From contig JBJTHJ010000007.1 of NCBI GenBank assembly GCA_046094385.1, positions 1 to 11,780 on the forward strand: a stretch of 11,780 nt of DNA, written 5' to 3'. Position 1 is the first letter of the stretch, and each line of letters begins with the position of its first letter. This DNA is from ZLKRG08 sp046094385 (GTDB lineage: Bacteria > Actinomycetota > Actinomycetes > Nanopelagicales > Nanopelagicaceae). The notes under the pieces were generated by a model that saw nothing but the letters and a program-made list of their open reading frames with translations, did not search any database and was not told where the DNA came from. The translations under genes were made by a program, and so were the position numbers. Of this stretch, positions 1-6,703 are shown piece by piece.

Positions 1-178
1 GGATGAATTATTGGCTACCGGATTAATCAGTAAATCTGCTCGAGCCGGGGGAGAAGTTGTGGTCTGGTCTGCAGTGCATGGTGCGAGTTCATTAATCATT
101 GAAAATTTAATGCCAGCAGATGCTTATCCGCTTGTCATGTCAGGTGTTAAACGATCTTTAGGAATCATTGAGAGTTAG
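1..178 (+). CDS. TetR-family transcriptional regulator, C-terminal end (partial)
   Basis: The window opens inside a reading frame (first full codon at 2) that ends at TAG 176-178, leaving 58 residues. The segment contains VVVWSAVHGASSLIIENL followed by a short amphipathic tail ending in LGIIES. A tryptophan followed four residues later by His-Gly is the hallmark of the WHG-type ligand-binding domain of TetR regulators, and the final helix position fits the end of such proteins. The DNA-binding N-terminus is outside the window, so target and ligand cannot be read. The SRPBCC gene starts 7 nt after its stop, so the two are probably co-transcribed. Alternative: another all-helical regulator C-terminus; the WHG signature makes TetR the better call. 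Confidence 0.7.
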   Translation, partial: DELLATGLISKSARAGGEVVVWSAVHGASSLIIENLMPADAYPLVMSGVKRSLGIIES

Positions 179-185
179 GAAAGCT

Positions 186-647
186 ATGGAGCAAAGAGCG
201 GAAATTCTAAATTCTGGCGAGAAGTATTTAGTTGGAGCGCGGATAACAATTAATGCACCGGCTAAGCAGATTTTTAATTTCATCGCAAATCCACACAATC
301 ATGCGAAAATCGATGGTTCCAAGATGGTTAAAGGGCGAATGGTGGGACCAGAGAGGCTAGTTCTAGGTTCACGCTTTTTTATGAGGATGCAAATGGGCCT
401 TCCTTACATCATGAGAAATCGAGTCGTAGAGTTCAAAGAGAATGAACTTCTAGGTTGGAAACCACTAGCTCGAAATATCTGGCGTTATGAGCTAAAAAAG
501 TTAAGTGATGGATCAACCGAGGTAACTCAGTGGATGGATGGGCGAAACGCCCCAAAAATACTTATGAAGCGCGAAATCACCTGGGCAGATAAGGCTATTG
601 CCAAGACCCTGGTTAACTTAAAGCAGATTATCGAAGCAAATTCTTGA
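186..647 (+). CDS. SRPBCC (START-like / polyketide cyclase type) family protein
   Basis: This encodes 153 residues from ATG 186. The protein opens with a beta strand (VGARITINAPAKQIFNFIANPHNHAKID), the usual start of the SRPBCC helix-grip fold, which forms a deep pocket for a hydrophobic ligand. It continues with alternating strands (YIMRNRVVEFKENELLGWKP, WRYELKKLSDGSTEVTQWMD) and ends with a long C-terminal helix, matching the family's typical 140-160 residues. ATG 186 is chosen because AGGA lies at 177-180, 5 nt upstream. A TTG at 168 would add six residues but lies inside the preceding gene. The ligand is unknown. Its position directly behind a TetR regulator suggests local control by that regulator (inference). 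Its 3' end overlaps the convergent PPOX gene by 20 bp. Confidence 0.8.
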   Translation: MEQRAEILNSGEKYLVGARITINAPAKQIFNFIANPHNHAKIDGSKMVKGRMVGPERLVLGSRFFMRMQMGLPYIMRNRVVEFKENELLGWKPLARNIWRYELKKLSDGSTEVTQWMDGRNAPKILMKREITWADKAIAKTLVNLKQIIEANS

Positions 648-1266
648 TGTGATCAGGAAGCGGTAAATGAGCGCACTCTTCATTTGCCACTGGTTCGCCC
701 AATTTAGTTACAAAAGGAATATGGCCAGCCCAGATTTCCTTTGTAGCATCCGCTTCATCTAGCGCTCCTGTGGCGCGCTTCTTTGCCGTGATATCTGAAA
801 GTGAAAGTTCAATAAGCATAGTCTGAGCAAATTCTTTACTGGTCATTTCGCGACCTGCATCCCATAGCCCAGGGATCAATTTATCTGAAACTATCTTTAG
901 CGCAGGGATTTTTTCATCACCTTCAATCGCTCTGGGTTTTCCAAAGATCATCACAGATCGATAGTTCATCGAAGAATTAAATGGACTCCGAGCAGAAACC
1001 AAGCCATCCAATAAAGTTACGGTGACACAAACTTGCACCGCATCTTTTAAAGCCATGAAGACGCGAGAGCCAGTAGAGCCATGTAGCAGAATTCGATCTT
1101 CATCTCTGGCGTAGCCAAGAGGGATTACTACTGTCTCATTGGTATCGCTATCTACAAAACCAACGTGAGCCACATAGCCTTCATCAAGAATTGAATAGGC
1201 CTCTTTGCGATCTTCAATGACTCGATTAGGTTTTCTTTTGATCTCTCGTTTTGGCTCAGCAGTCAC
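628..1266 (-). CDS. Pyridoxamine 5'-phosphate oxidase-type (PPOX) flavin-binding family protein
   Basis: The product is 212 residues with a split-barrel FMN-binding fold. The N-terminal third shows the family pattern: a helix, then GYVAHVGFVD (30-39), VVIPLGYARDEDRILLHG (46-63) and STGSR (64-68), the usual phosphate/flavin-contacting segment. Strands VQVCVTVTLLDGLVSAR and SVMIFGKPRAI follow. This resembles the Pyridox_ox_2 / NimA-like branch, whose members bind FMN and are often annotated as general flavin-nucleotide-binding proteins; the reaction here cannot be read. The start is GTG 1266; no ribosome binding site is visible, but TAAACT lies at the -12 to -7 position (1278-1273). It lies 14 bp downstream of the dioxygenase gene on the same strand, so co-expression is likely. 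The 3' end overlaps the convergent SRPBCC gene. Confidence 0.85.
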   Translation of the reverse strand: MTAEPKREIKRKPNRVIEDRKEAYSILDEGYVAHVGFVDSDTNETVVIPLGYARDEDRILLHGSTGSRVFMALKDAVQVCVTVTLLDGLVSARSPFNSSMNYRSVMIFGKPRAIEGDEKIPALKIVSDKLIPGLWDAGREMTSKEFAQTMLIELSLSDITAKKRATGALDEADATKEIWAGHIPFVTKLGEPVANEECAHLPLPDHIKNLLR

Positions 1267-1272
1267 ATGGAC

Positions 1273-1278
1273 AGTTTA
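1273..1278 (-). promoter_or_regulatory. Candidate -10 hexamer for a leaderless start of the PPOX gene
   Basis: On the minus strand TAAACT spans exactly -12 to -7 if transcription starts at the G of GTG 1266. No Shine-Dalgarno sequence precedes the codon and no good -35 is visible. It would serve as an internal promoter just after the dioxygenase stop. This is inferred from spacing only. Confidence 0.35.
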
Positions 1279-1280
1279 GT

Positions 1281-2054
1281 TTAAGCCACCAAGATTGAGC
1301 GCTTGGAAAGGCCCATGAAATAGCCTTCGATTAAAGTTTCTGGCGCAATCTCAGGATTTTCGGCAGCTCCTAAAGTTACAAAGAGCGGTGTGAAATGTTC
1401 GACAGTTGGATGCGCATATGGCATTCCGGGGGCTAGCTCTTTGAAATTACTTAATGAATCCACATCACCATTTGCCAGAGATTGCGCAGCCCAAGCATCA
1501 AAGTCGCTGGACCAACCTGGCGCTACCGCATCGATTCGCCAATCTCTAAGAAATGGTAGGCCGTGAGTTAGAAAACCTGATCCGATGATCAAGATTCCTT
1601 GATCCCGCAAAGTTTGTAAACGTTTGCCCAATTGCATCAACTTCTCTGGATTAGAAGTTGGCATCGACATCTGCAGTACTGGAATATCGGCATCTGGGTA
1701 CATCACCTTTAGCGGCACCCATGCACCATGATCCAGGCCTCGATTTGCTTGATAGACCGCTTCAGTATCGGGCATCAAAGCCGCAACTTGCTTGGCCAAG
1801 AAAGTGGCATCAGGAGTTTCGTATGTCATCTGATAATACTTTTGATCAAATCCACTAAAGTCATAAACCAATGGAGTTGCAGCCTCGGATGCGGAGAGTG
1901 TTACTGGCTCAGATTCCCAGTGCGCCGAAACAATCAGAATCGCCTTTGGCTTCGGTAAATTCTTTGCCACTTCACGTAATTGCGATGTCCAAAGTGGATC
2001 ATCAAGGAGCATCGGAGCGCCGTGGCCGATATATAAAGCGGGCATGCGGTTCAT
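1281..2054 (-). CDS. ygiD: Class III extradiol ring-cleavage dioxygenase (4,5-DOPA dioxygenase type, LigB/YgiD family)
   Basis: The product is 257 residues from ATG 2054 (259 from GTG 2060). Family motifs appear in order (259-residue numbering): YIGHGAP with His13, VSAHWE with His47, YDFSGF (66-71), GLDHGAWVPL with His111, YPDADIPV, GSGFLTHG with His166 and HPTVEHFTPL with His217 and His222. In this family an N-terminal His, the SAHW His and a downstream His hold the active-site metal. YgiD-like enzymes open the ring of L-DOPA or related catechols using O2; the natural substrate here is unknown. ATG 2054 is preferred over GTG 2060 because a -10-like hexamer fits it better and neither has a ribosome binding site. 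A palindromic operator lies just upstream, and the PPOX gene follows after 14 bp. Confidence 0.9.
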   Translation of the reverse strand: MNRMPALYIGHGAPMLLDDPLWTSQLREVAKNLPKPKAILIVSAHWESEPVTLSASEAATPLVYDFSGFDQKYYQMTYETPDATFLAKQVAALMPDTEAVYQANRGLDHGAWVPLKVMYPDADIPVLQMSMPTSNPEKLMQLGKRLQTLRDQGILIIGSGFLTHGLPFLRDWRIDAVAPGWSSDFDAWAAQSLANGDVDSLSNFKELAPGMPYAHPTVEHFTPLFVTLGAAENPEIAPETLIEGYFMGLSKRSILVA

Positions 2055-2062
2055 AGTCACAT

Positions 2063-2068
2063 ACTTTA
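2063..2068 (-). promoter_or_regulatory. Candidate -10 element of the ygiD-like gene
   Basis: On the minus strand TAAAGT (2068-2063) fits the TANNNT pattern and ends 8 nt before ATG 2054, giving an RNA with essentially no leader. The region 17 bp upstream, where a -35 would lie, falls inside the palindrome at 2073-2092. Inferred from sequence only. Confidence 0.35.
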
Positions 2069-2072
2069 CAAC

Positions 2073-2092
2073 ATAGTTGAAATTTCAACTAT
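2073..2092. promoter_or_regulatory. Perfect 20-bp palindrome, probable regulator operator
   Basis: The sequence ATAGTTGAAATTTCAACTAT is identical to its own reverse complement over all 20 bases. Relative to ATG 2054 of the ygiD-like gene it covers about -19 to -38, the -35 region and spacer, where a dimeric repressor would block RNA polymerase. TTGA...TCAA half-sites of this kind are typical of winged-helix dimers such as MarR-family regulators; TetR dimers also bind palindromes. The regulator is not identified. The partial TetR gene at the left edge is one candidate (inference). Confidence 0.6.
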
Positions 2093-2118
2093 TCCCGAAA
2101 TGCGTTGAATTTATGGGC

Positions 2119-2139
2119 TTTTTTGCAAGTTTTTTGCAA
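2119..2139. repeat. Two phased copies of TTTTTTGCAA
   Basis: TTTTTTGCAA occurs at 2119-2128 and again at 2130-2139, an 11-bp period that puts both TTGCAA hexamers (each palindromic) on the same face of the helix. They lie in the divergent spacer between the dioxygenase and aldehyde dehydrogenase genes, about 85-100 bp upstream of the latter. They could be a tandem protein site, a curved UP-like element, or chance in an AT-rich spacer. Confidence 0.4.
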
Positions 2140-2221
2140 TTGGTTCGTATCACGCAACTTTAGGGGCCACATTTCGGGGCAAGTCGTAGATACTTAAGAC
2201 CTCAAAGTGGGAGATTTTAAG

Positions 2222-3706
2222 ATGCAGATTACAAATGAGTGGACTGAACTTGCAGGTCAGATCAAATTCAGAAATCAACTATTTATAGATGGTAAATATG
2301 TAAATGCCCTAAGTGGCAAGACTTTCGATGCCATCTCTCCCATAGATCAAAGAGTATTGACTTCGCTTTCAGCTGCTCAATCTGAGGATATTGATTTAGC
2401 AGTCAAGAGCGCAAAGTCCGCTTTTGACAATGGAACTTGGCGAAACTTAAATCCTCGAGATAGAAAAGAGATCATGCTTCGTTGGGCGGATTTAGTTCGC
2501 CAAAATTACAAAGAGTTAGCGCTATTAGAAACTTTAGAGGTAGGTAAACCAATCGGAGATACCTCAGGGTATGACGCGCTTGCTGTGGCTAGAAATATTC
2601 AGTGGTATGCCGAGACCATTGACAAGACATATGACGAGATTGCACCTGCTCCCAAGAGCGCCCTTGCCATGATCACCAGAGAACCGCTTGGCGTAATCGG
2701 CGCCATAGTTCCTTGGAATTATCCAAATGTGATTGCTTCTTGGAAATTTGCACCTGCAATTGCTATGGGAAATTCAGTGGTCTTAAAGCCGTCAGAAGAG
2801 TCATCGCTTGCTACCTTGCGCATTGCAGAGCTAGCCATCGAAGCTGGGCTACCTAATGGCGTATTTAATGTGGTTACTGGCCTTGGCAACGAAGCGGGTA
2901 AAGCGCTTGCTTTACATCAAGATATTGCGAAAATCGCATTTACTGGAAGTCCAACTGTAGGTCGGATGATGCTGCAATATGCCGCAGAATCAAATATGAA
3001 GCAGGTTTCCTTAGAGCTGGGCGGAAAGAGTCCCCAGGTAGTATTAAATGATGTAGTTGATTTGGATACAGCGGCATCGACAATTGCTTGGGGTATCTTT
3101 TATAACTCTGGACAGACCTGCAATGCTGGCTCTCGCGTGATCGTACAAGCAGAGATCAAGGATGCGCTTTTTGAGAAGTTAGCTGAATTCATTAAGGAAT
3201 TCAGATGTGGACACCCATTGGATCCACAGACGCAGATGGGGCCAGTGGTCTCTTTGAAGCAACGTGATCGCGTGAATTCATATTTGGATTTGGTGGGCAA
3301 GAATGGCGAACGCTTTGTATTTGGAGGCAAGAAGCCAATCGGAGATGACTGCAATTTTGAACCTACTTTGATCGATTCGGTCTCACATGATTCGAAATTG
3401 GCTCAAGAGGAGATTTTCGGCCCAGTAATTGTCGCTGAGATCGCTAAAGATGAAGCGCATGCTCTGGAATTGGCTAATGGCACAAATTATGGATTAGCAG
3501 CCTCGGTTTGGAGTGGCAATATTTCGAAAGCGCACAACTTCGCTCGAAAGCTTCGGGCGGGAACGGTTTGGATAAATACCTTCGACATGAGCGATGTGAT
3601 CACGCCATTTGGTGGATTTAAGAATTCAGGAAGCGGTAGAGATAAATCACTCCATGCACTTGATGCTTACAGCGCTTTGAAGACCACTTGGGTGGATTTG
3701 AATTAA
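2222..3706 (+). CDS. puuC: NAD(P)+-dependent aldehyde dehydrogenase, PuuC-like
   Basis: The product is 494 residues, the normal ALDH length. All family landmarks are present: PWNYP with Asn166, VVLKPSEES with Lys189 (cofactor binding), LELGGKSPQ with general base Glu265, NSGQTCNAGSR with nucleophile Cys300, EEIFGPV with Glu397 and a C-terminal PFGGFKNSGSGRDKSLHALDAY. The N-terminal FRNQLFIDGKYV and the GRDKSLHAL...LKTTW end resemble gamma-glutamyl-gamma-aminobutyraldehyde dehydrogenase PuuC of the putrescine pathway. No other puu gene is in the window, so the substrate remains a family-level inference. ATG 2222 is chosen for GGGAG at 2209-2213, 8 nt upstream; GTG 2207 would add five residues and overlap that site. 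dinG starts 29 bp after its stop. Confidence 0.88.
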   Translation: MQITNEWTELAGQIKFRNQLFIDGKYVNALSGKTFDAISPIDQRVLTSLSAAQSEDIDLAVKSAKSAFDNGTWRNLNPRDRKEIMLRWADLVRQNYKELALLETLEVGKPIGDTSGYDALAVARNIQWYAETIDKTYDEIAPAPKSALAMITREPLGVIGAIVPWNYPNVIASWKFAPAIAMGNSVVLKPSEESSLATLRIAELAIEAGLPNGVFNVVTGLGNEAGKALALHQDIAKIAFTGSPTVGRMMLQYAAESNMKQVSLELGGKSPQVVLNDVVDLDTAASTIAWGIFYNSGQTCNAGSRVIVQAEIKDALFEKLAEFIKEFRCGHPLDPQTQMGPVVSLKQRDRVNSYLDLVGKNGERFVFGGKKPIGDDCNFEPTLIDSVSHDSKLAQEEIFGPVIVAEIAKDEAHALELANGTNYGLAASVWSGNISKAHNFARKLRAGTVWINTFDMSDVITPFGGFKNSGSGRDKSLHALDAYSALKTTWVDLN

Positions 3707-3723
3707 TCACAGTTAGTTATGAC

Positions 3724-3729
3724 TAATAT
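3724..3729 (+). promoter_or_regulatory. Candidate -10 (TAATAT) for leaderless dinG mRNA
   Basis: TAATAT occupies exactly -12 to -7 relative to the G of the GTG start at 3736, and no Shine-Dalgarno sequence lies between. A convincing -35 is not visible. The match to the -10 consensus and the exact spacing support a leaderless transcript starting at the GTG. Confidence 0.5.
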
Positions 3730-3735
3730 GCATTC

Positions 3736-5745
3736 GTGGGTCTTAAAGAGGTAAAGAAGTATCTAGCAGTCGCAGTCAGCGCGATAGATGGTACTCCTCG
3801 CCAAGGCCAAATAGAGATGGCCGAAGCTGTCGCCAATTCGATAATCGAAGAACATCATCTTTTAGTGCAAGCTGGAACTGGTACCGGTAAGTCCCTTGCG
3901 TATCTAGTGCCGGCAATAGTAAGTGGCAAACGAACTTTGATCGCTACTGCGACTTTGGCGCTTCAGCGCCAATTGGTAGAGAGAGATTTACCGAAGATCG
4001 TGCCAGCCCTTGAAGAGGTGTTGGGGCGTGAAATTAAGTATGGGATTTATAAAGGTGTAGGCAACTACATTTGTTTGCAGAAGCTAAATTCTGAGGAACC
4101 GGATCCAGATGGAGAGATGCTGTTAGAGATCTCAACTTTAGGAAAAGAGGCGCAACGTCTGCGATCTTGGGCAGAGACTCCTGGAGTATCTGGTGATCGT
4201 GACGAAGCCCCTGAGGTAGACCGCAGAGTTTGGGCGGCAAGCTCAGTAAGTGGTCGCGAATGTGTAGGCGCGGATATCTGCAATTTCGGCGCTAAATGCT
4301 TTGCGGCAAATGCGAAAGCTAAAGCGCTTAATTCAGATATCGTGGTTACGAACCATACGCTGCTAGCGCTAGAGGTAGTGGAATCGCATCCAATCTTGCC
4401 AGAGCGTGATCTGATTGTGCTAGATGAAGCGCACGAATTCATGGATCGCACCACTCAAGCAGTCACCGAGGAGTTAACCGCACCCAGAATCGCTCGTGCT
4501 GCCGCTATGGCGCGAAAATACAAGGCGATTAGCAATAAATTGGTCGATGCCTTCACCCATGCATCCGATGATTTTGCAGATGCAATGGATGCGTACGCCG
4601 AGATTTTTAGAGGTGAGATAGATACCAATCGAAAGTTAGAGGTACTACCGGCAGAGCTAGAAACCTCGGTACGCAGAGTTCGCGAGTGCGCTCAAGCAAT
4701 CATGCAATTTCTGCAGGCAGATGATGACATTATCGACACCACTGAACTTGCAGAGCGCGCACGAGTAAAAGGCGCGGTAAACGAAGTCAGTGTTACCGCA
4801 CAGAAATTATTGAAATTAGGTAAGGGGCAAGTGCTTTGGTACGAACCAACTTTCAAAACCCTTTATTTGGCCCCACTGTCAGTCTCAAATGTGCTTCGAA
4901 AGAATATGTTGCGTCAAACTCCTGTGATTGCAACAAGTGCAACTTTAAATGTTGGTGGCGGCTTTGATGCGATGGCCAAACAGATTGGTTTCCTGGATGG
5001 AAGTGAATCTATTACTGATGGTGAAGAAGCGGTTGATAGCGTTTCAATAGATCCGGCAAATGTGCAGATGTTGGATGTCGGCTCCCCATTTGACTTCGCA
5101 CAGCAAGGGATGCTTTATCTACCAAAACATCTTCCAGAGCCTGGCCGAGATGGAATCGCCCCGCAAGTATTGGAACACCTCGGTGAGTTAATTGATGCAG
5201 CTGGAGGTCGCACTTTGGCGCTATTTAGCTCTTGGCGCGGCGTAGAGGCGGCCGATGCGCACTTACGAAAAGTACTTGCAGAGCTACCAATTCGAATCAT
5301 CACGCAAAAACGTGGAGATGCGGTTGCGCCGTTAGTCGAAAAATTCGCAAGCGATGAGACTAGCGTCCTGTTAGGCACGATGACTTTATGGCAAGGAGTA
5401 GATGTTCCAGGATCTGCTTGTACTTTGGTAGCGATAGATCGGATTCCATTTCCAAGGCCAGATGATCCAGTGATGTCGGCACGAAGTGCTGAGATTGATG
5501 CGGCAGGCGGTAGCGGTTTTATGTCGGTATCACTTCCCAGAGCTGCGCTCCTTCTTGCGCAAGGCACCGGTCGATTGATTAGAAGTACACAGGATCGAGG
5601 AGTGGTTGCGATTTTGGATTCCCGAATCGTCAATAAACGTTATGGCAGCATCCTTTTGAATTCGATACCACCACTATGGCGCACCAGTGACCCCTTGGTG
5701 GTCAAGGAGTCACTGAAGCGCCTAGCAACTACTTACGAATCTTGA
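3736..5745 (+). CDS. dinG: ATP-dependent DNA helicase of the DinG / XPD-like Fe-S family
   Basis: The product is 669 residues. It carries an SF2 helicase core: Q-like GTPRQGQIEMAEAV near residue 20, Walker A GTGTGKS (47-53), DEAH (230-233), ATSATL, and C-terminal motifs TMTLWQGVDVPG, AIDRIPFPRPDDP and QGTGRLIRS. Between Walker A and DEAH lie Cys113, Cys176, Cys182 and Cys188, spaced as the four ligands of the [4Fe-4S] cluster of XPD/DinG helicases; VVTNHTLLA follows, as usual. DinG-type enzymes unwind DNA 5'-3', including forked, R-loop and G-quadruplex structures, in repair and at replication-transcription conflicts. Length matches actinobacterial homologues. The GTG start is supported by the -10 at 3724-3729. 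The 3' end overlaps the convergent Ig-repeat remnant by 17 bp. Confidence 0.92.
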   Translation: MGLKEVKKYLAVAVSAIDGTPRQGQIEMAEAVANSIIEEHHLLVQAGTGTGKSLAYLVPAIVSGKRTLIATATLALQRQLVERDLPKIVPALEEVLGREIKYGIYKGVGNYICLQKLNSEEPDPDGEMLLEISTLGKEAQRLRSWAETPGVSGDRDEAPEVDRRVWAASSVSGRECVGADICNFGAKCFAANAKAKALNSDIVVTNHTLLALEVVESHPILPERDLIVLDEAHEFMDRTTQAVTEELTAPRIARAAAMARKYKAISNKLVDAFTHASDDFADAMDAYAEIFRGEIDTNRKLEVLPAELETSVRRVRECAQAIMQFLQADDDIIDTTELAERARVKGAVNEVSVTAQKLLKLGKGQVLWYEPTFKTLYLAPLSVSNVLRKNMLRQTPVIATSATLNVGGGFDAMAKQIGFLDGSESITDGEEAVDSVSIDPANVQMLDVGSPFDFAQQGMLYLPKHLPEPGRDGIAPQVLEHLGELIDAAGGRTLALFSSWRGVEAADAHLRKVLAELPIRIITQKRGDAVAPLVEKFASDETSVLLGTMTLWQGVDVPGSACTLVAIDRIPFPRPDDPVMSARSAEIDAAGGSGFMSVSLPRAALLLAQGTGRLIRSTQDRGVVAILDSRIVNKRYGSILLNSIPPLWRTSDPLVVKESLKRLATTYES

Positions 5746-6109
5746 AAACGATCGTCTGATTCATTGATTGATAAGTATTGTTCTTGGCTAATGCCGTGGC
5801 TTTGATTAGGCAAGCGCCAACTTTGTGGAATGTGACGGTATTGCCAGCTAATGTGCATTTCCAGGAGATGTGATTGCCACATCACAGATTCCAGCGCCTT
5901 GTGTAAAGGTAACTCGGTTACCTGCAACAGTGCAGGTGGTGGATGTGGTCGAGTAAGTCAAAGTCGCGCCGGACCTGGCAGTGGCATTTATGGTGATTAC
6001 ATCCTGGTATCTGACGCTGATATTGGTGGCACTTTTTAGCTTGCGCGGCAAAGGGTGTTAGTAGCGCGATTAATAGCGCAATGATCGAGACTTTTCGGAT
6101 TCTTTTCAT
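5729..6109 (-). pseudogene. Decayed secreted protein with Ig-like repeats (three frames)
   Basis: Three consecutive minus-strand frames each carry part of one protein. From ATG 6109, preceded by GGAGG at 6117-6113, comes a signal peptide (MKRIRKVSIIALLIALLTP then FAAQA). At the A5 run (T5 on the plus strand, 6033-6037) the sense moves to a second frame: KSATNISVRYQDVITINATA, then TLTYSTTSTTCTVAGNRVTF and GAGICDVAITSPGN, stop at 5848. From about 5857 a third frame reads CTLAGNTVTFHKVGACLIK and ends in QTIVFKIRK with TAG at 5731-5729. CTVAGNRVTF and CTLAGNTVTF are two copies of a bacterial Ig-like repeat core, but their cysteines are only 77 nt apart, far less than a domain, so a stretch between them is missing. 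One nucleotide change at each junction would restore a single frame, so sequencing error is the alternative. Confidence 0.65.
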
Positions 6110-6168
6110 GGCCCTCCAATTGAAATTGAATTTCTAGATAGCCAAAAGTTAACTTCTGATACTTGCGA

Positions 6169-6642
6169 TTAACTCTCTAAATTCTCGATGATCTCCCAGA
6201 CTTGTGCTTTTAAATTAGGCCATGTTTTTGCAAAGCTGGGATGTAGATCCAACTTTTCAATCTCTGAGATCTCAAACCATCCGATGTCATGGGTCTCTTT
6301 ATTCCAAGTAGCGGTATCTAAATCCCCATGTGCCACGGCGATTACGGTGTCATATCGCCAATCTCCATGGTCATCGGAGAAAAGTTCTAGCACACGGACA
6401 TGTTCGGGGCTGATACCAGTCTCTTCGACACTTTCACGGATGGCAGCTACTTCAATACTTTCGTGGGAGTCTCGCGCTCCGCCTGGAAGCCCCCAAGTAT
6501 CGCCATTATGTACCCATGGTGCGCGATGTTGCATCATGATCTTTTGATCACGAATTAGTAGAAGCCCAGCGGCGCCGTTTACTCCCCAATGCTTACCTCC
6601 GCAACGACATTCAACCCAACCATCACCATCGCGCGAAACCAT
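6169..6642 (-). CDS. NUDIX hydrolase
   Basis: The product is 157 residues, a single-domain NUDIX protein. The Nudix box matches GX5EX7REUXEEXGU: Gly55, Glu61, Arg69-Glu70, Glu73-Glu74, Gly76, with the glutamates as Mg2+ ligands; the only deviation is Ser71 at a position that is normally hydrophobic. It is preceded by WGLPGGARDSHE. The N-terminus has a CRCGGKHWGVNGAAGLLL segment (Cys12, Cys14, His18) of a kind common in actinobacterial NUDIX proteins. Such enzymes hydrolyse nucleoside diphosphates linked to another moiety; the substrate cannot be predicted. ATG 6642 has no ribosome binding site but TATCTT at -12 to -7. It diverges from the PKD-like gene and lies 59 bp upstream of the decayed Ig-repeat gene on the same strand. 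Confidence 0.92.
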   Translation of the reverse strand: MVSRDGDGWVECRCGGKHWGVNGAAGLLLIRDQKIMMQHRAPWVHNGDTWGLPGGARDSHESIEVAAIRESVEETGISPEHVRVLELFSDDHGDWRYDTVIAVAHGDLDTATWNKETHDIGWFEISEIEKLDLHPSFAKTWPNLKAQVWEIIENLES

Positions 6643-6648
6643 AGGTCA

Positions 6649-6654
6649 AAGATA
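6649..6654 (-). promoter_or_regulatory. Candidate -10 (TATCTT) for leaderless NUDIX mRNA
   Basis: On the minus strand TATCTT (6654-6649) sits exactly at -12 to -7 from the A of ATG 6642. The spacer TGACCT holds no Shine-Dalgarno sequence. The upstream sequence is AT-rich with no clear -35. Confidence 0.45.
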
Positions 6655-6703
6655 TCTGTGGATTATAAAAACTTAAAAGTGAAAATCTATCTTTACTTGG
6701 TTC

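Noticed and set aside
168..185. TTG 168 as start of the SRPBCC protein
   Set aside because: It lies within the TetR coding end and has no ribosome binding site; ATG 186 has AGGA at the right distance.
4065..4454. Minus-strand open frame of 129 codons inside dinG
   Set aside because: Fully antisense to conserved helicase motifs, with a Ser/Arg-rich product that has no recognisable domain; a shadow of the real gene. The same applies to the 172-codon minus-strand frame at 5115-5633.
6028..6040. Programmed frameshift at the A5 run in the Ig-repeat remnant
   Set aside because: An A5 run alone is a poor slippery site, no stimulatory structure stands out, and a second frame change plus a missing repeat section are present downstream; decay or sequencing error is simpler.
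6146..6155. 10-bp palindrome AAGTTAACTT between the NUDIX gene and the Ig-repeat remnant
   Set aside because: Short and AT-rich, so chance is a sufficient explanation, and the gene it would control is broken.
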